64,000 nt of DNA from Phytophthora quininea (GCA_011947345.1 JAAVTG010000077.1:248001-312000); one strand, 5' to 3'. Counted from the stretch's first letter, positions 11,571 through 25,045 are shown. A program made the numbers and translations. Notes: generated from the letters alone by a model not told the origin.

Positions 11571-12256
11571 ACCTCAAGGTCAAGGACATTATTATCTGCG
11601 GTCATTACGGTTGTGGTGGTGTCCACGCCGCCATTGAGAACAAGCACATGGGGCTGCTGGACAACTGGCTGCGCAACATCCGTGACGGTGAGCCCTGCTT
11701 TGGCGTGTATTATGTTCGTGTTCTTAACTGACTCATTTGAATGTTGCATTGCTACAGTGTGCAGGTTGCACCATGACGAGCTTTCCAGCATTGAAGATCA
11801 AGAGCTCGTATGCGGCGGACAGTGGAGCTGAACACCATTGAGCAGTGCATCAACGTCTTTAAGATCGGACTCGTCCAGCGACACCAGGTCAAGTACGGCT
11901 TCCCTCGTATTCATGGCCTCGTGTACGACCTCAAGAACGGCCAGTTGAACGAGATGGACATCGATTTCCAATCCTATGTGCGGAAGTACCGCTCCATCTA
12001 CAAACTGCACTCATTCCCGTCGGAATCGCCGATGCGCAGGTCCCAACTACAGGGCAACATGATTCGAACCCTGGTCGAAGGACACGACGAAGATCCTGGT
12101 CGCGTGACCACTAAGTACATCAAGCGCGCGATGGCCAAGGAGCCGATTCTATTCAGCGACACGGAGATCACTAGCGCCATCGCACGCGCACAAGAAGGTG
12201 AAGACGACGACTCGACGGTCAACATCGAGAAGCTCGTCCGGTATTTCGATCACTAA
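11223..12256 (+). CDS. Beta-carbonic anhydrase 2 (tandem copy, frame breaks)
   Basis: This is the tandem paralogue of the preceding enzyme, with the same ligand motifs WIGCSDSR and CGHYGCGG and the same C-terminal extension. The start at 11223 opens an Arg/Ser/Leu-rich leader different in sequence from copy 1. An intron at 11688-11757 (GTGAGC...CTACAG, 70 nt) interrupts the codon after IRD; copy 1 has no intron there. Two single-base losses break the frame. At about 11571, GAGAAC of copy 1 reads GAAAC, and near 11811 one base is missing before ATGCGGCGG. Neither lies in a homopolymer. Because everything downstream remains conserved at protein level, I treat it as a probably functional gene in an imperfect sequence. 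A recent pseudogene cannot be excluded. Confidence 0.8.
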
Positions 12257-12520
12257 CTGTGCAGATCTCTCTTCGATGTCAACAAGCCAAGCAAAAAGTG
12301 AAAACAAATAAAAAAACAAGGCGAATTAAACCTCGGCGGCACTGTATGACTTGGCGACACCTGAGCATTGAGTGCGAGTGCGTAGTCGCGTTCGCAGAAT
12401 AAAGGATTCACTCTAGCCTCTGTTGGGAGATGCACCACAGTGGCGATGTCAGGATCGTCATGTACTACAGCGTGCGTCAAGTGCTAGGAAACAAACCGAT
12501 GGACCGTGTGCTTGCAGAAA

Positions 12521-13538
<1,018 letters not shown>

Positions 13539-13848
13539 GGTCGTGGCTGCTTCAGTGATGAGATCTCGCAACGGAGGAGAGTGATTTCTAGTGCGCTAAA
13601 ATGCTGCAGGCGAGCAGTTTCTCTGTCGACTGGCAGTCGCTTGGGGAAGCTTCAGAAGCTGCGCAAGACGTCGCCACTTACGATTCTGAGAGAAATGTAT
13701 CAGACCTTTATAGAATCGGAAAACGGCCATCACATACTCATCTCAAGTGAATCACTTTGGACGGGGTGTACCCGGCTACACCGCCCCACATGTTCATGTG
13801 GCACACTGAGTGGGGCCACTTCTATTCCGACTACTTTTCAGTTTCTCG
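13539..13848. promoter_or_regulatory. Divergent intergenic region, RAB1/PHD-RCC1
   Basis: About 310 bases lie between two divergent start codons, so both promoters must be here. No specific element stands out beyond scattered pyrimidine-rich stretches. Confidence 0.35.
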
Positions 13849-16295
13849 ATGGCGCCCAAGCCGCTGAGTGAAGACGCGTGCCGCGTGTGCGGCAAAGAGG
13901 ACGACGAGGAGTTCCTGGTGCTGTGCGATGGCTGCGACCGACCCTTCCACACCGCCTGCCACGTCGGCTGCGTGTGCTGCCAGCAGAAGCCGCGCAACAA
14001 CTTCGCCCGCAAGCCGGCCGTGCCCGAAGGCGACTGGTTCTGCAAGTTCTGCGCCGGCCACATCGCCCCGCTCGGTCTGTTCCGCTACAATACTATCAAC
14101 GTCCATATAGTTATTAACCAGTCCACCAACTATCTGTAATGTTTCGTTACTGTGCTCTTATCGCAGAGGAGGGAATGGAACCAATCTCATCGGTCTTCGT
14201 CTGGGGAGACAATGAAGACGGCCAGGTGAGTGCCTTCCTGACGTCGGGGGACGCTACGGAGAAGCCGGTTCCCCTAAATATCTATAGCCTTGATGAGGAT
14301 GCTAACGGTTGTGTCTGGCGGCGATGTTTTTCCTTTTCGTGAATTTCCAGTTGGCTCTACCGGATACCGAGGAGAAGACAATCTGGAAGCCCACTAAAGT
14401 GCACGAGCTAGACAGCATCGGTGTACTGAACATTGCCTGCGGAGAAACTTGCACGTATGTGCTCTGCAATGACGCAAACTTGTACTCGGTGGGGACGGGA
14501 GTCAACGGGCAATTGGGACACCAGGACGTCGTCCATGAGAAGCTGGCGCACTTGCGCATGGTAAGTGAACTCCATCTACTAGAGCACGGCATTATCAGCT
14601 TGTAGAAGATGGATGGAGAACGATAACGCCAGTTCCGTGCGTGTCTATATGCAGCTTGAAGCCATGACCGAGGAGAAGCGATCCATGAGTGAAGGGAGGT
14701 GAGTTATCACGAGGAGGCTTGGCTCGAGCAACTGAGTTCTAATCACGAGTACGCTTCTTCTACCGATAGGTTTTCGCAAATCCATGCGGGTTCAAACTTT
14801 GGATTGGCGATTACGACCGGTGGACATGCTTACACTTGGGGCTATGGCGAGCTCGGACAGCTGGGCCACCAGGAGAATAAGAACAAGAAGGCGCCAAAGA
14901 AAATCTCAGCCCTGAGAGAGCTTGAGATTCCTGTCGATCTCGGTATGCGCCTTGTTTTCTTTGCTGTGGTAAATGCGCTGAATGGGAATTTACGATCTTT
15001 TGCCCAACTTGGCTCATACCTTTTGCAGCGGTTTGCGGTAGCGACTTTGTCCTCATGACGACGAAGGACAACGAAGACGATGATCAATTCAACACCCACA
15101 AACCTGGCGTGTTCATGAGCATGGGGTCCAACTCCCAGGCTCAACTAGCCGATGGGTCGGCCAAGAATCAATGGGTCCCTCAATTCCTGAACAAGGAGGC
15201 CTCGGAGATCACTGACGTAAGATTGTGGTTTGCTAAGGTAGTAGGGCGACGTTGTCTAACGTTTCTGATTGGTGTTGTATAGCCCGAAAATGGAGACATC
15301 CTGGAGCCTACCGAGTTTTTGCTTGGACGTGACATCACTCAGTTGTCTGCTGGCCGAGCTCATGCTGTCGCGATTGTTTCGGGGTAAGGAATCTGAGTGT
15401 TTTGCATGATCGAAGGGCGAAACTTATCCGTTTGAATGGTGGGTTGAATAGGACGGCGGGTATCTGGACTTGGGGCTATGGCGAGCGTGGTAAGTGCTCA
15501 ATGTGGTGTGGACCTCATTGCAGCATCGGATTAACTGGAATTGTATGCGAATGTGACCATGACAGGTCAAGTTGGTCATCCTAAACCTGCGCCGCCAGCC
15601 GGCCAGTCAAAGTTCTTTCGTTCCCAATTCCGCGTCCCTCGCCCCAGACTCGTGCAGGTCGGCACTTTGCCATCACCATGTGCTCGCATTCAATCATGCT
15701 TACGTTCGTTTTGTGAACTCGTTTTGGTCCAGGCGTTGAAGCACGACCCCGTCAGTTTTGTTTCTTGTGGCGGCCAGCACACCCTTGTGCTCCTCCGCGA
15801 TGGCCGTCTGTTTGCCATTGGTGACAACGAGTACGGCCAACTCGGCGTGAAGCGTGGCGAAACGTCGGAGGAGAATGCAGTTGCTGTTCCGGTGCACGTC
15901 GCCACGTTCGGTTCGGACAATAGTATCAAGCAAATTGCCGCCGGCGACGAGTTCTCCACTGCACTGACGACCACTGGCGATGTATACACGTGGGGTCGTG
16001 GCCAACTCGGGCAGCTCGGCCTTGGTGAAGCGCAGAAGGGTTCGTTGGATGAGCCCACGAAGGTGCCCGACCTCCCTGCTATTCAGAAGCTTGCGGTCGG
16101 CATGAACCAAGTGTTCGCCATTGAGTTCACTGATGGTACGTGCTGCTCTTTTGGCGTTTGTCGGACGTTCGGACTAATTAATTGTGTCATTATCGAGCAG
16201 TGACGCTGCCACCTCCAGTTGTCCGTGCACCAGCCAAAAGAGGCAGGAAACGTGGCACAGCTCAGGAGGGCAAGTCCAAGAAGTCCAAGAAGTAA
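13849..16295 (+). CDS. PHD finger plus RCC1-repeat protein
   Basis: The first exon (13849-14074) encodes a PHD zinc finger: CRVCGKEDDEEFLVLCDGCDR, then HTACH, a Cys-rich insert and WFCKFC. PHD fingers usually read histone H3 tails. Ten further short exons encode RCC1 repeats, recognisable by VFVWGDNEDGQL, YTWGYGELGQLG, IWTWGYGERGQVG, FAIGDNEYGQLG and YTWGRGQLGQLG. The last exon gives a basic tail (KRGRKRG ... KKSKK) before the stop at 16293-16295. Exon junctions at 14075, 14226, 14351 and onwards all obey GT...AG and keep phase, with no frame breaks. RCC1 blades bind chromatin or act as exchange factors. A chromatin-associated role is inferred from the PHD finger and basic tail; the GTPase partner, if any, is unknown. 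Confidence 0.85.
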
Positions 16296-16560
16296 CATCT
16301 TCACTGGCAATTCTACCCAAAAGAAAAGCACATAGCATGCAGGAAGATAGCAACGTAGGAAGCTCATGGTTCATGAAGCTTTACGCTAGTTGAAGTTCTT
16401 GATACCATACCATTAGAGAAAAAATAGATGATTGGCTAATCGAATAAGTAAAATCTCTCCCATTGGCCAACTAATTACTTAAATGAAACATCCTAAATGT
16501 ACGCACGTCGCATAGTCGTTTTAGCTCGCAGTATCATACCCCCTCGTAGCTCTTCGGCCC

Positions 16561-19500
16561 ATGAACCCGCAGCACTACGCCACGCACAACCCGCAGCAGT
16601 TCTACGGCGGCAACAACTCAGCCGCCTACGCCACCCAGGGCGGCATGAACGCCCCCATGGGCCCCGCTCTGCACGTCTGGACGCCGTCTCCTCACGAGCA
16701 GCAATACTACGACTTCTTATTCGCTCATGCAGACGAGCAACACCGCAATGTCATCAACGGACAGCAAGCTGTTGCATTCTTTACTCGGTCTCATGTGGAC
16801 AAGGCCGTGCTACGAGAGGTTAGATACTACAAAAGATATGATTTGAGGTAGTGGAAATGACACTAATAGCTGTTGTTGCTAGGTGTGGAACATTGCAGAC
16901 AGTCAACAGAAGAGCGAACTATCAAGGAACGAGTTTTACGTAGCCATGAGGCTCATTGCAATGGCACAGAGGGAGACCAAGTAACGTTGCAGAGGTTCCA
17001 TCAAGTGGCGGGGATGCCGTACCCGTTGCCGATGATGGAAGGCATGCAGCCGCAGCAGCAAGGAGGGATGCCTTCTCACCAGCAGCAGGTACAACAGCAA
17101 CAGCAACAACAGCAGTTTCAAGGACAGGTACAGCATCAGCAACAGGGCTTTGGATCGACGAGTGGAGGGCCGTATGGGATGACGGCGGACGAGAAGAGCA
17201 AGTACGATGTGGTCTTCCAACAGTATGATGCGGACCACGACGGATTTCTGATGGGACAAGAGGCGGTGGCGTTGTTTCAAATGTCGGGGCTTGATCGCAA
17301 TGTACGTTGATAGATATGTTATTTTATTTGAAGCTGACGGTGGTTTATTGCAGGTGCTACGTGATGTTTGGTCGATGGCAGACGCGACCCAGGACAGCAA
17401 GCTGAGCTTGCAGGAGTTCTACGTTGCAATGCATTTAATTGTATGTGTGAGCAAAAGAGGACTACCCATGCCGCAGACACTTCCACGAGAACTGGCAGAG
17501 TCGGCGTTTGGAACAAGCAGTGCTGGTGGTGGTGCGAACCATCCAGGATCTGTGCCATCTCAAAATGGCTTTGCAAGCCAACCACAGCAAAGCGCGCCTC
17601 CCGCTCCTCAACCGGAGGGAATGTCTGCATTCGATTCCCTTTCTACAGTGGAAGATGTACCGCTGCCGACGTTGTCTTCATCGCAATCGTCGCGTACTGG
17701 TTCATTTAACCATGCGGATACGAGTGCTGTCAGTAGCAATGACCACGCGTTCGAATTTGGCGAACCAGCAGCTCCTACGACTACGACAAACGTACAAAGT
17801 GGGTTTCCACCCGCAATGGGGCAGCATGATTTCCCAGCTTTACGAACACCGAGTATTGCTAGTGGCACTGCCCGGGATCGGACCAACTCTGCTTCATCGA
17901 TGAATTCGATGTCAAGTTTTAGTGGTATGGCGCCACTCCAGCCCCAGCAGCCGCATCTGTCTCAACAACCGCCACAGCATCTCCCTCCACGCAGCTTTGG
18001 CAGCAATGAGCGAATCCAAATGCCACGTGCGGACAGCGCACAATTCCAGACTCCACCTCAAAGCTATCACGGTATGTCCGGGTTTGGAGGGTTTGAAGCG
18101 CCACAAAGCCCAGCTGTCGGTACAGGAAAACCGTTTATGAGTGATGATGAGGAAAAAGTGCGGTGCAGCAGTTAGACCGGCAAAACGATGAGGTTGTTCA
18201 GACTCTTGCGGGGGTGGAGAGGAAGCAGAATGCAATTGAGTTGCTGTCGGAGAAGTTACGTGATCTGGATGAGTTGCGTCACGAGCTGGTGTCTTTGATT
18301 ATGAAGCGAGAGATCATGCGCTCAAAATTATCAGCCTCCACGGCAGTCGACGACCCCGCTGAGGCGCAGTCTAGACACTTAGTGGAGCGAAGTCTTCGTG
18401 CCTTGGTGGAGAACGAGAAACTGCTCATTCACCAGCTGCAGTGCGATGTCTCGAGGTATGAAGGCGAACTGGAAGAGGCGATCCTGAGCGCGAAGCTTCA
18501 GCAGAAACTGTCGATTGAGTCGCGTTCGCCCCTGATAGATGCAGCTTCCCCCAGCAGTCGGGTAGTAGTGGATTCAACGCCTTTAGCGCCCCGCCGCTTT
18601 CTCTGGACGGCTCCAGTGCTTCCATAACGGCAACTCCAAGTGCTCCTACGATCTCTCCGTTTTCGCCAGGGCAATCGCTTGATCGTACCGATAGCAGTGG
18701 GTTTAACGCATTCAGCAATTTTGACTCGGCTCCTCGGTCTATTGGCAGTGCGATCGCATCCCCAGCTGCGGCAATTTCGGCCCCATTAGATGCACCGTTC
18801 TCACCGCCGTCGCAGCACGCGACTGAGAGCAACAACAGCTTTGATGCGTTCGGTTCCCTTCCAGTTGCCGAACCAACTCCTGCTGAGGAAATGACACAAC
18901 CTTCTCTTGCAACTGCGCCGGGTAGCGCCCAGGGTAATTCTCTATTCTCTCCGATTCCGTCTCCAGCTGTGGCTAGCAACACCAGCTTCGACGCTTTTGA
19001 TGCTCCACCACTGTCCAACGACAGCGCAGCTCCGCTTCCTGGCAACTCGCTGATTTCTCCGACGCCTGCTCCAACTAGTGGGAATGGTTTGGATGATTTT
19101 GGCGATTTCAATGCTGCGCCATCCTCCTCGCCTGTGGCTAGCGGTGGTGACGCCCTTGGACAATCTCCGTTCTCACCAATCCCATCGCCGGCTCCAGCAA
19201 GCAACACTAGTATGGATTTTGCGACTCTGTCTGCCGCTAAAACAGAGGATGAGGAAGCTAACACACCAGTCCCCATGACAGCGAATGACTTGCTAGGTGA
19301 CATCGCCGCTGCCCCAGCCTCCAGTAATAGTGGACCAGTGTCGTCGCCGCCTGCAAGCGGGAACTCTCCATTCTCGCCGGTTGCAATAGACAATACGGGC
19401 GTCGGTGGGTTCGGCGACTTCAATGCTGCTTCGACCAATAGTGTCCAGACCTCGTTTACTCCCCGAAGCATACAGAGTCGTTTGAGAGCACTCCTTTCTC

Positions 19501-20263
19501 GCCAACCCCAGATGCAGCCGCCCCTGACAGCGGAATTGATACGTTTGGTGCTTTCAGCGCTGCTTCAGAGGATAGTGCTGTGCCAGCGTCGACGACGAAT
19601 GCTCCAGAAAGCTCGCCATTCTCACCTTCATCGTCGCCTGCCGCAGCCACTGCCACCAGTTTTGACACACTAGGAGACTTTGGTGAAAGCGCATCCACCT
19701 GAAGCGGCAGCTACTGCGCCAGACAGCTCGCCGTTTTCGCCGTCACCTTCGCCTGCAGCAGTCGCTGACAGCAGTTTTGACACTTTTGGAGACTTTAGTG
19801 GTACGCCCGACACAAACCACAGCGTGACCGCTTCTGCTACCAGTGCGCCCGACAGCTCACCGTCCCAGCTGCCGCGTCAGAAAGTAGCAATCTCGATGGC
19901 TTTGGGGATTTCAGCGCTCCTGTATCAACTGGAGCCGGATCGACGACAGTCAAGTCGGAGGAGGCACCAGGCAACTCGCCATTCTCCCCAGTCGCTACGG
20001 ACACGAGTGGATTCGACTCTTTCGACGACTTTAGTGCAGCGTCGGAACCTGCACCAGCCAGCGGCGGATTCGAAGCGTTTGGCGATTTCAGTGCCGCCCC
20101 AGCGTCGTCAGACAGCGCTGCGACCAAAGAGTCGAGTCCATTTTCACTGCCTGCAACAGCAGAAAGCAACGGATTCGGAGACTTTGGCGACTTCAGCGCC
20201 GCGCCAGCATCAAGTGACGGGTTCGGAGATTTTAGTAGCTTCCACACAGAGTCTGCAAAGTAA
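16561..20263 (+). CDS. EH-domain adaptor with FGDF repeat array
   Basis: Two EH domains lie at the N-terminus. One is encoded at about 16680-16970 and ends NEFYVAMRLI. The other, at about 17190-17440, has a clear EF-hand loop DADHDGFLMGQEA and ends QEFYVAMHLI. A Gln-rich linker sits between them (about 17050-17150). A Ser/Pro/Gln-rich segment and a coiled coil (about 18165-18530) follow. Then comes a long repeat region (18550-20260) alternating SPFSP with FxxFGDFxAA; at least eight FGDF or DDFGDF copies are seen. EH domains bind NPF peptides in endocytic and Golgi coats, and DDFxDF motifs resemble the gamma-adaptin-ear motifs of gamma-synergin. Introns are 16819-16882 and 17302-17353. The frame breaks about six times (16979, 18155, 18546, 19472, 19690, 19866), nearly all fitting one lost base. 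Confidence 0.75.
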
Positions 20264-20316
20264 TACTTGTATCTCAAATGCACATACCGAATCAGCATCT
20301 TGCTTTTTGGTTGAGG

Positions 20317-20330
20317 TTTTCATTTTCAAT
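20317..20330 (+). promoter_or_regulatory. Candidate oomycete initiator for EXO84
   Basis: TTTTCATTTTCAAT sits about 75 bases upstream of the EXO84 ATG. It fits the oomycete initiator (TCATTYY followed by CAWTTT-like sequence) and is at the usual distance from a start codon. This is a sequence match only. Confidence 0.45.
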
Positions 20331-20400
20331 GAAAAAGAAGTCAAATCAAAACGCACTTTGCAGGAGCTTGAAGCGTCGCCATTCTGCTAGATCCGTCGCC

Positions 20401-23400
20401 ATGGTGAGCGCTGCAGACGCTCTTAGCTCTGCCATCCGCGATGGAGCACTCGAACGGAAGGTGCGGGAGTCTCTTCCTACAAGACTGTAGGAAAATACCA
20501 CAAAATAACGTTGTCATTCCTATCTAGCGACGTACAGGCGGCTGGTCCAAGAAACATTTCGTGCTGACGCCGACCCAGTGGATGTACTTTGATTCATTAA
20601 CTTCCAGCGAGCCTGGCAGCTGCCTGGCTACAATGGAGATCATCTCCGTACTGAAAAGCGAGATGGACCCCACCCAACGGGTTTTCACCATTGTGCTGTT
20701 CAAGTCCAAGAAAGAGTTTCGAGCTCAAAGTAAACAAGAAAGAGACGAATGGGTGGAAGCCATCGACTCGGTGTCTGGCATGAAAGGGACGGGGACGTTG
20801 TGATCAAAAGGAAAGAAAGTACGACCACTACAGAGCAGTTAGTGATAGAGGACAAGGCAGAGCCAGAGACCAACAATGTGCCGGCTCCTCAACAGGATGT
20901 CAAGGACGTGGACTTGAAGGCTCTGTGCGAGCAGATGCAAAAGTATTTTTCCTGGCAGATCCAGATCAGTAAATCGTTCGCAGCGAAGGACGTGGTGGAG
21001 TTTGTGAAGAAGACGCTACCGCATCTATCGACGGCGCAGATACAGGAGATCGGACAGACACTGATCGACCAAAACTCATTTTTCCATTGAAGTCGCACAT
21101 TTTTGACGAGAAAGACCCCGGGAGGTTTAAATTTGTGAAAGCGACAACTGCCAAGCAACCGAAGAACCATGTGATAATGCGCGGCCAGTCAATTGCCAAC
21201 CTCATGGGCAACGACCAGTTCGATGCCCACAAATACGCGGAAGACTTTTTACGCAAGCACTCGCCACAGAAAATCGATTCCCATTGCAAGAAACTTATCG
21301 CACAGAAGGTAGGTAGTGTGTTTTGCAGTAAATGCGCTTTGTTTGTAACTTGTTTGGGGCTGTAGGACAACACGATCGAGGAGTTAAAAGAGGAGATCAG
21401 CGCCAACTACACATCCTTCATCCGAGCGGCGAATGAAATCAAAACAATGGAGAATAGTGTTTCACAGCTGAAGGCACTAGTACTTGAGTGCAGAAGGACA
21501 ATGCACACACTAAAAAGTGTAACGTTGGAAGTTCCTCCAGGTACGAAGCTCCGAGGACTCTCACTTGACCCAATTGCCGAAGTTTTATCGCTTCTGTTGT
21601 TTCACCACTAGAAAAAGTGGAGCAATCGGACTTCACAGCTGTAGACAAGAAGGCGGACGAACGGAAGCACAGTATGGCGCTGGACGAGTTTATTCGTGAC
21701 TTGGAAGTGTATCTCAGCGAAAGAAACTACGAGCAATTTACGAGTCTCATGTTAGAGTACAAACGCAAGAAGACTGAAGGAACGGATTCAGCCACGGAAG
21801 CACAGGAAACAAAGGTATGTTGGGCTTTTGATCCGACTGTAACTAGAGTTCTAACGTTAATTTTTGTTCACGGCAGATCGATGAATTGCGGAGTCTGCTG
21901 GTTGAGAAATTGGTGGAAGAATTTAACTCGTCACTCCAAACGTCTGAGCGCATGCACAAGAAGGAAAATCATTTAGAGTTCCTGATTCAGCTCGGAGAGA
22001 CGCAACTGGCTACGGAAATGTGCCTTCAGAACTATTCTGTTCGGATAGCTCTCCAGCTCCGCCATGTGCCGTCGTATGGCAACGCTCTCAACTACGTCAT
22101 TAATTTTTCCAGAACGTTTTTCACCTCGCTTCTTGTGTGCTATGAGGATTTTGAGCACAGGTGCGGGCTGTATCCCACTCATTTTCGCTGCTTATTTTAA
22201 CCTTTTATTCCTTGTTGTAGCTTTCGAGGGCAGAAAAGCTCCCACTTTATCGCCTTGACCGTGTGGATCTCTGCTCAATTGGAGCATTTTGCGAATGAGG
22301 TCACTTACCACATTTTTCCAGATGACCCGAGCGCCATTTCGTCTCGAGTAAGCGCTGCGACTTCCAATGCATCGTCGGCTCCTAGCTGTGTCGCAATAGA
22401 CGTCTCAGAGTTTAAGAGCGTCGCTAAGTACGTGTCGAGTGCGCTTCGATACGTGTTTTACGGCTCGCGACAACTCGAGGTGGCTGGGTTGCCAACTGCG
22501 CATTATTTGGCACCACATCTGGCACGAGGGCTGGTTTCTTTTTCACGAGTTATTGCATCTCCATTAAAAACACGATCCGGGAAGAGATTAAACGGGAGCG
22601 GTGGGAAATGACAGCACGTACAATCCGTGACCCAGAAAACAAGTTGGAACGCGAAATCATCCTAACTCAAAGCGCGAGATCCTTCTACACGCTTGTGCAA
22701 CAGTTTCTTCGCGACGTCCAGCGAGTTTTGAACCCCTCCTGTGCGACTTCAAAGTACGTTGTACATATTACTATGTGTTCTGATTGTTGTACTAAGCAGA
22801 GAGTATTGTGGTGATGTCGAGGAAGTTTGGGGAAAGTACATGAAGTCGTAATATGGGAAGCAGACCAACTTCTGGTTCGCTTCAGTTTTGAAGAGCTACA
22901 GTACCTAGAATCCCCGAAGCTGTCGTCTTCCTTACGGCCGAAACATATCGTCGGTATCTTGACAAACGCCGCTTACATCCAAGACGACTGCACCGCACGG
23001 TCCACCAACATCCTACAGGAATACTTGCCGAAGTCTGCACTTCAGAACAGGGATGTCGAGACGCAGGTACGCTGTTGTTAGAAACATTATGCGGTCGAAC
23101 TCAAATACTAAGATGTCGCGACTAGAATGCTGCGCTTTGGGATAGACTCGTGTCGATAGGTGTGAAGCGATGCGGACAGTCTCTGATGAAGATGTCATTC
23201 AGCTGGCAGGATTTGGATCTATCGGATGATAGCCTCCCTGATGTCTCCAACCCTGTCGATGCTACCGTCAAGACGCTGTTTGCTGATGTGGTCGTCAAGG
23301 AGCTCACAGATATGACGAACGAACAGCTGAACAAAGCAGTCGGGAACTACAATCCAGTGGAGGACATGCAGAAACTTTTAGACGGAGAGGAAACTGAGAA

Positions 23401-23743
23401 CGGATCTGGAAAAGGATCCTTTCCGTCCATGGTGCTTGGAGCGCTACTACAAGAAATGCTGGACGATGAAGCGTGGTGGCAGGGGTTTGGTGGCAAAGGT
23501 GGTGTGCAACGCAAACGTTTGGGCTACTGCGGTATGAACAAGTTTCTTGCTGAGATTAAACTCCTTGGCGACATTGTTCCACAGTACAAACTGGTGGAGG
23601 AAAAACTTGGCGAGGTGGATGAGAAAATGGCTGGACTGTATCAACAGCTTCACCCTGGAAAGAAGGATATTCGTGCTCCACCGGATTGGACGCAGTCATA
23701 CATGAAAAAGTGCCTAGCAAAAGCTTCATCCACTGCCAAGTAG
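20401..23743 (+). CDS. EXO84: Exocyst subunit EXO84 with N-terminal PH and DEP domains
   Basis: The exocyst tethers secretory vesicles at the plasma membrane. From the ATG at 20401, after one short intron, a PH domain follows (GGWSKKHFVLTP ... ERDEWVEAIDS, ~20530-20790). A DEP-like domain (CEQMQKYFSW...VEFVKKTLPHLS...IGQTLIDQNSF) lies at 20920-21090. Then comes the Vps51/EXO84 helical start (AEDFLRKHSPQKIDSHCKKLIAQK, coiled EEISANYTSFIRAANEI) and a long helical C-terminus to 23743, with introns near 21305, 21543, 21812, 22160, 22754 and 23069. Frame breaks fitting single lost bases lie near 20788, 21088, 22568 (A5 run) and 22846. PH is usual in EXO84, but it normally lies after the N-terminal coiled coil; PH and DEP before it is unusual. 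No intergenic gap suggests two genes. Confidence 0.78.
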
Positions 23744-23872
23744 ACAACGAGATCAACAACACCAAGAACACGAATGCGAATGAAGACAATTCCAGATTAT
23801 TAACGGGAATGAGGGTGATTATGGAGAACAGTTGATGCTGCCAACGCAAAGGTTTTTTTGTAGGTAATGCAG

Positions 23873-24815
23873 CTACGCCTTGGTCTCCTCGGCGGCAAAA
23901 CAGGCGATGAGCGCAGTCACTTCCACGAATGGGCCCTTGGGGTCTTTGGATTTCGCCTTGGCGGCCTTGATGACGGAGTCGACCTCTTCCTCAGTGAAGA
24001 GATCCGTCTCCTTCTTGAGCATGCGGGAGATGTAGCGGACGCTCACAGTGCCTGGTTCCTCTTCGTGTTCCTCCACATGGTGCATGATCATGTTGCGTTG
24101 GAACTCGGGCTTCGTGGTTGGGATCTTCCCGTCTCGGAAGTTGTGCAAGCGGAACACACCCATATTTTTGGCGATGAAGCCGTGATAGTCGACGTCCAGT
24201 TCCTTGAGAATACCCGTGCGGATATCGTAGACCATCCCGTGGATGCGAGGAAACCCATAAAGACCCATACGACCCTGCACCATGTTGATCTTGAAGATGT
24301 TGAGGCATTGCTCTTGGATGTTCAGGTCGACCAGGCGGCGTTCACGCTCCTCGTCCGTGTCGAACGCTGCCAGCTCGTCCTTGTGAGTGCGGCAGACGTC
24401 GCGGATGTTGCGCAGCCAGTTGTCGAGCAGTCCGATCTGCGCATTTTCAAGGCCGCAGTGATACCTCCGCAACCGTAATGGCCGCAGACGATGATGTCCT
24501 TGACTTTGAGTTTCTCGACCGCGAACTGGACGACGGACAGCGAGTTAATGTCGTTGCTTACCACCAAGTTGGCGACGTTTCTGTGAACGAACATTTCGCC
24601 GGGGCTTAGACCGGTGATTTCTTCAGCAGGAACTCGCGAGTCTGAGCACCCGATCCACAGGTACCGAGGCGACTGCGCCTTAGCAGTGCGCTCGAAAAAC
24701 GTCGGATCTCGTTGGAGTACCTGGTCACGCCACCGAACGTTGTTGTCAAGCAAGTTTTGATCGACGACTCGTTTTCGTGTTTCGTGAGACCACGACCGCG
24801 ACCTTGACGTTCCAT
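23873..24815 (-). CDS. Beta-carbonic anhydrase 3
   Basis: This copy has the same catalytic set as the others: WIGCSDSR with PAEEITGL, and CGHYGCGG. It also has the ~100-residue C-terminal extension ending in a conserved [14 protein letters not shown] stretch. The start is most likely the ATG at 24815, giving a short Arg-rich N-terminus without an obvious targeting peptide. One base appears to be missing near 24757 and another near 24452, shortly after the HYGCGG motif. It is more similar to copy 4 (next gene, same strand) than to copies 1 and 2, for example in the INMVQ/TNVVQ region and the LFT-EEVD C-terminus. It is convergent with EXO84. Confidence 0.82.
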
Positions 24816-25045
24816 TGTTGCAGCAAAAGGCGGAGTTCTCTCTCGAAGCAGCAAAAGCGGAAGTGACCAAAGTCGTGGATTGCAAGGGCCAGCGAAAATC
24901 TTTCTACGTCCCTCCAAATGGGCACGTCCGTTATCCTGAGGATTAACCAGCTCATCCTGCCAAGAATGGTATATGTATATATGTATTAGTTTTCCTTCGT
25001 TCTGGATGTGTGCAGTATGCAGCAGAGATTGAATATCGATCAAGT

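Noticed and set aside
18425..19471. Minus-strand frame of 348 codons opposite the EH gene
   Set aside because: It mirrors the repetitive Ser/Pro/Phe-coding array and has only Gly/Ala/Ser/Leu repeats; the plus strand continues the EH protein.
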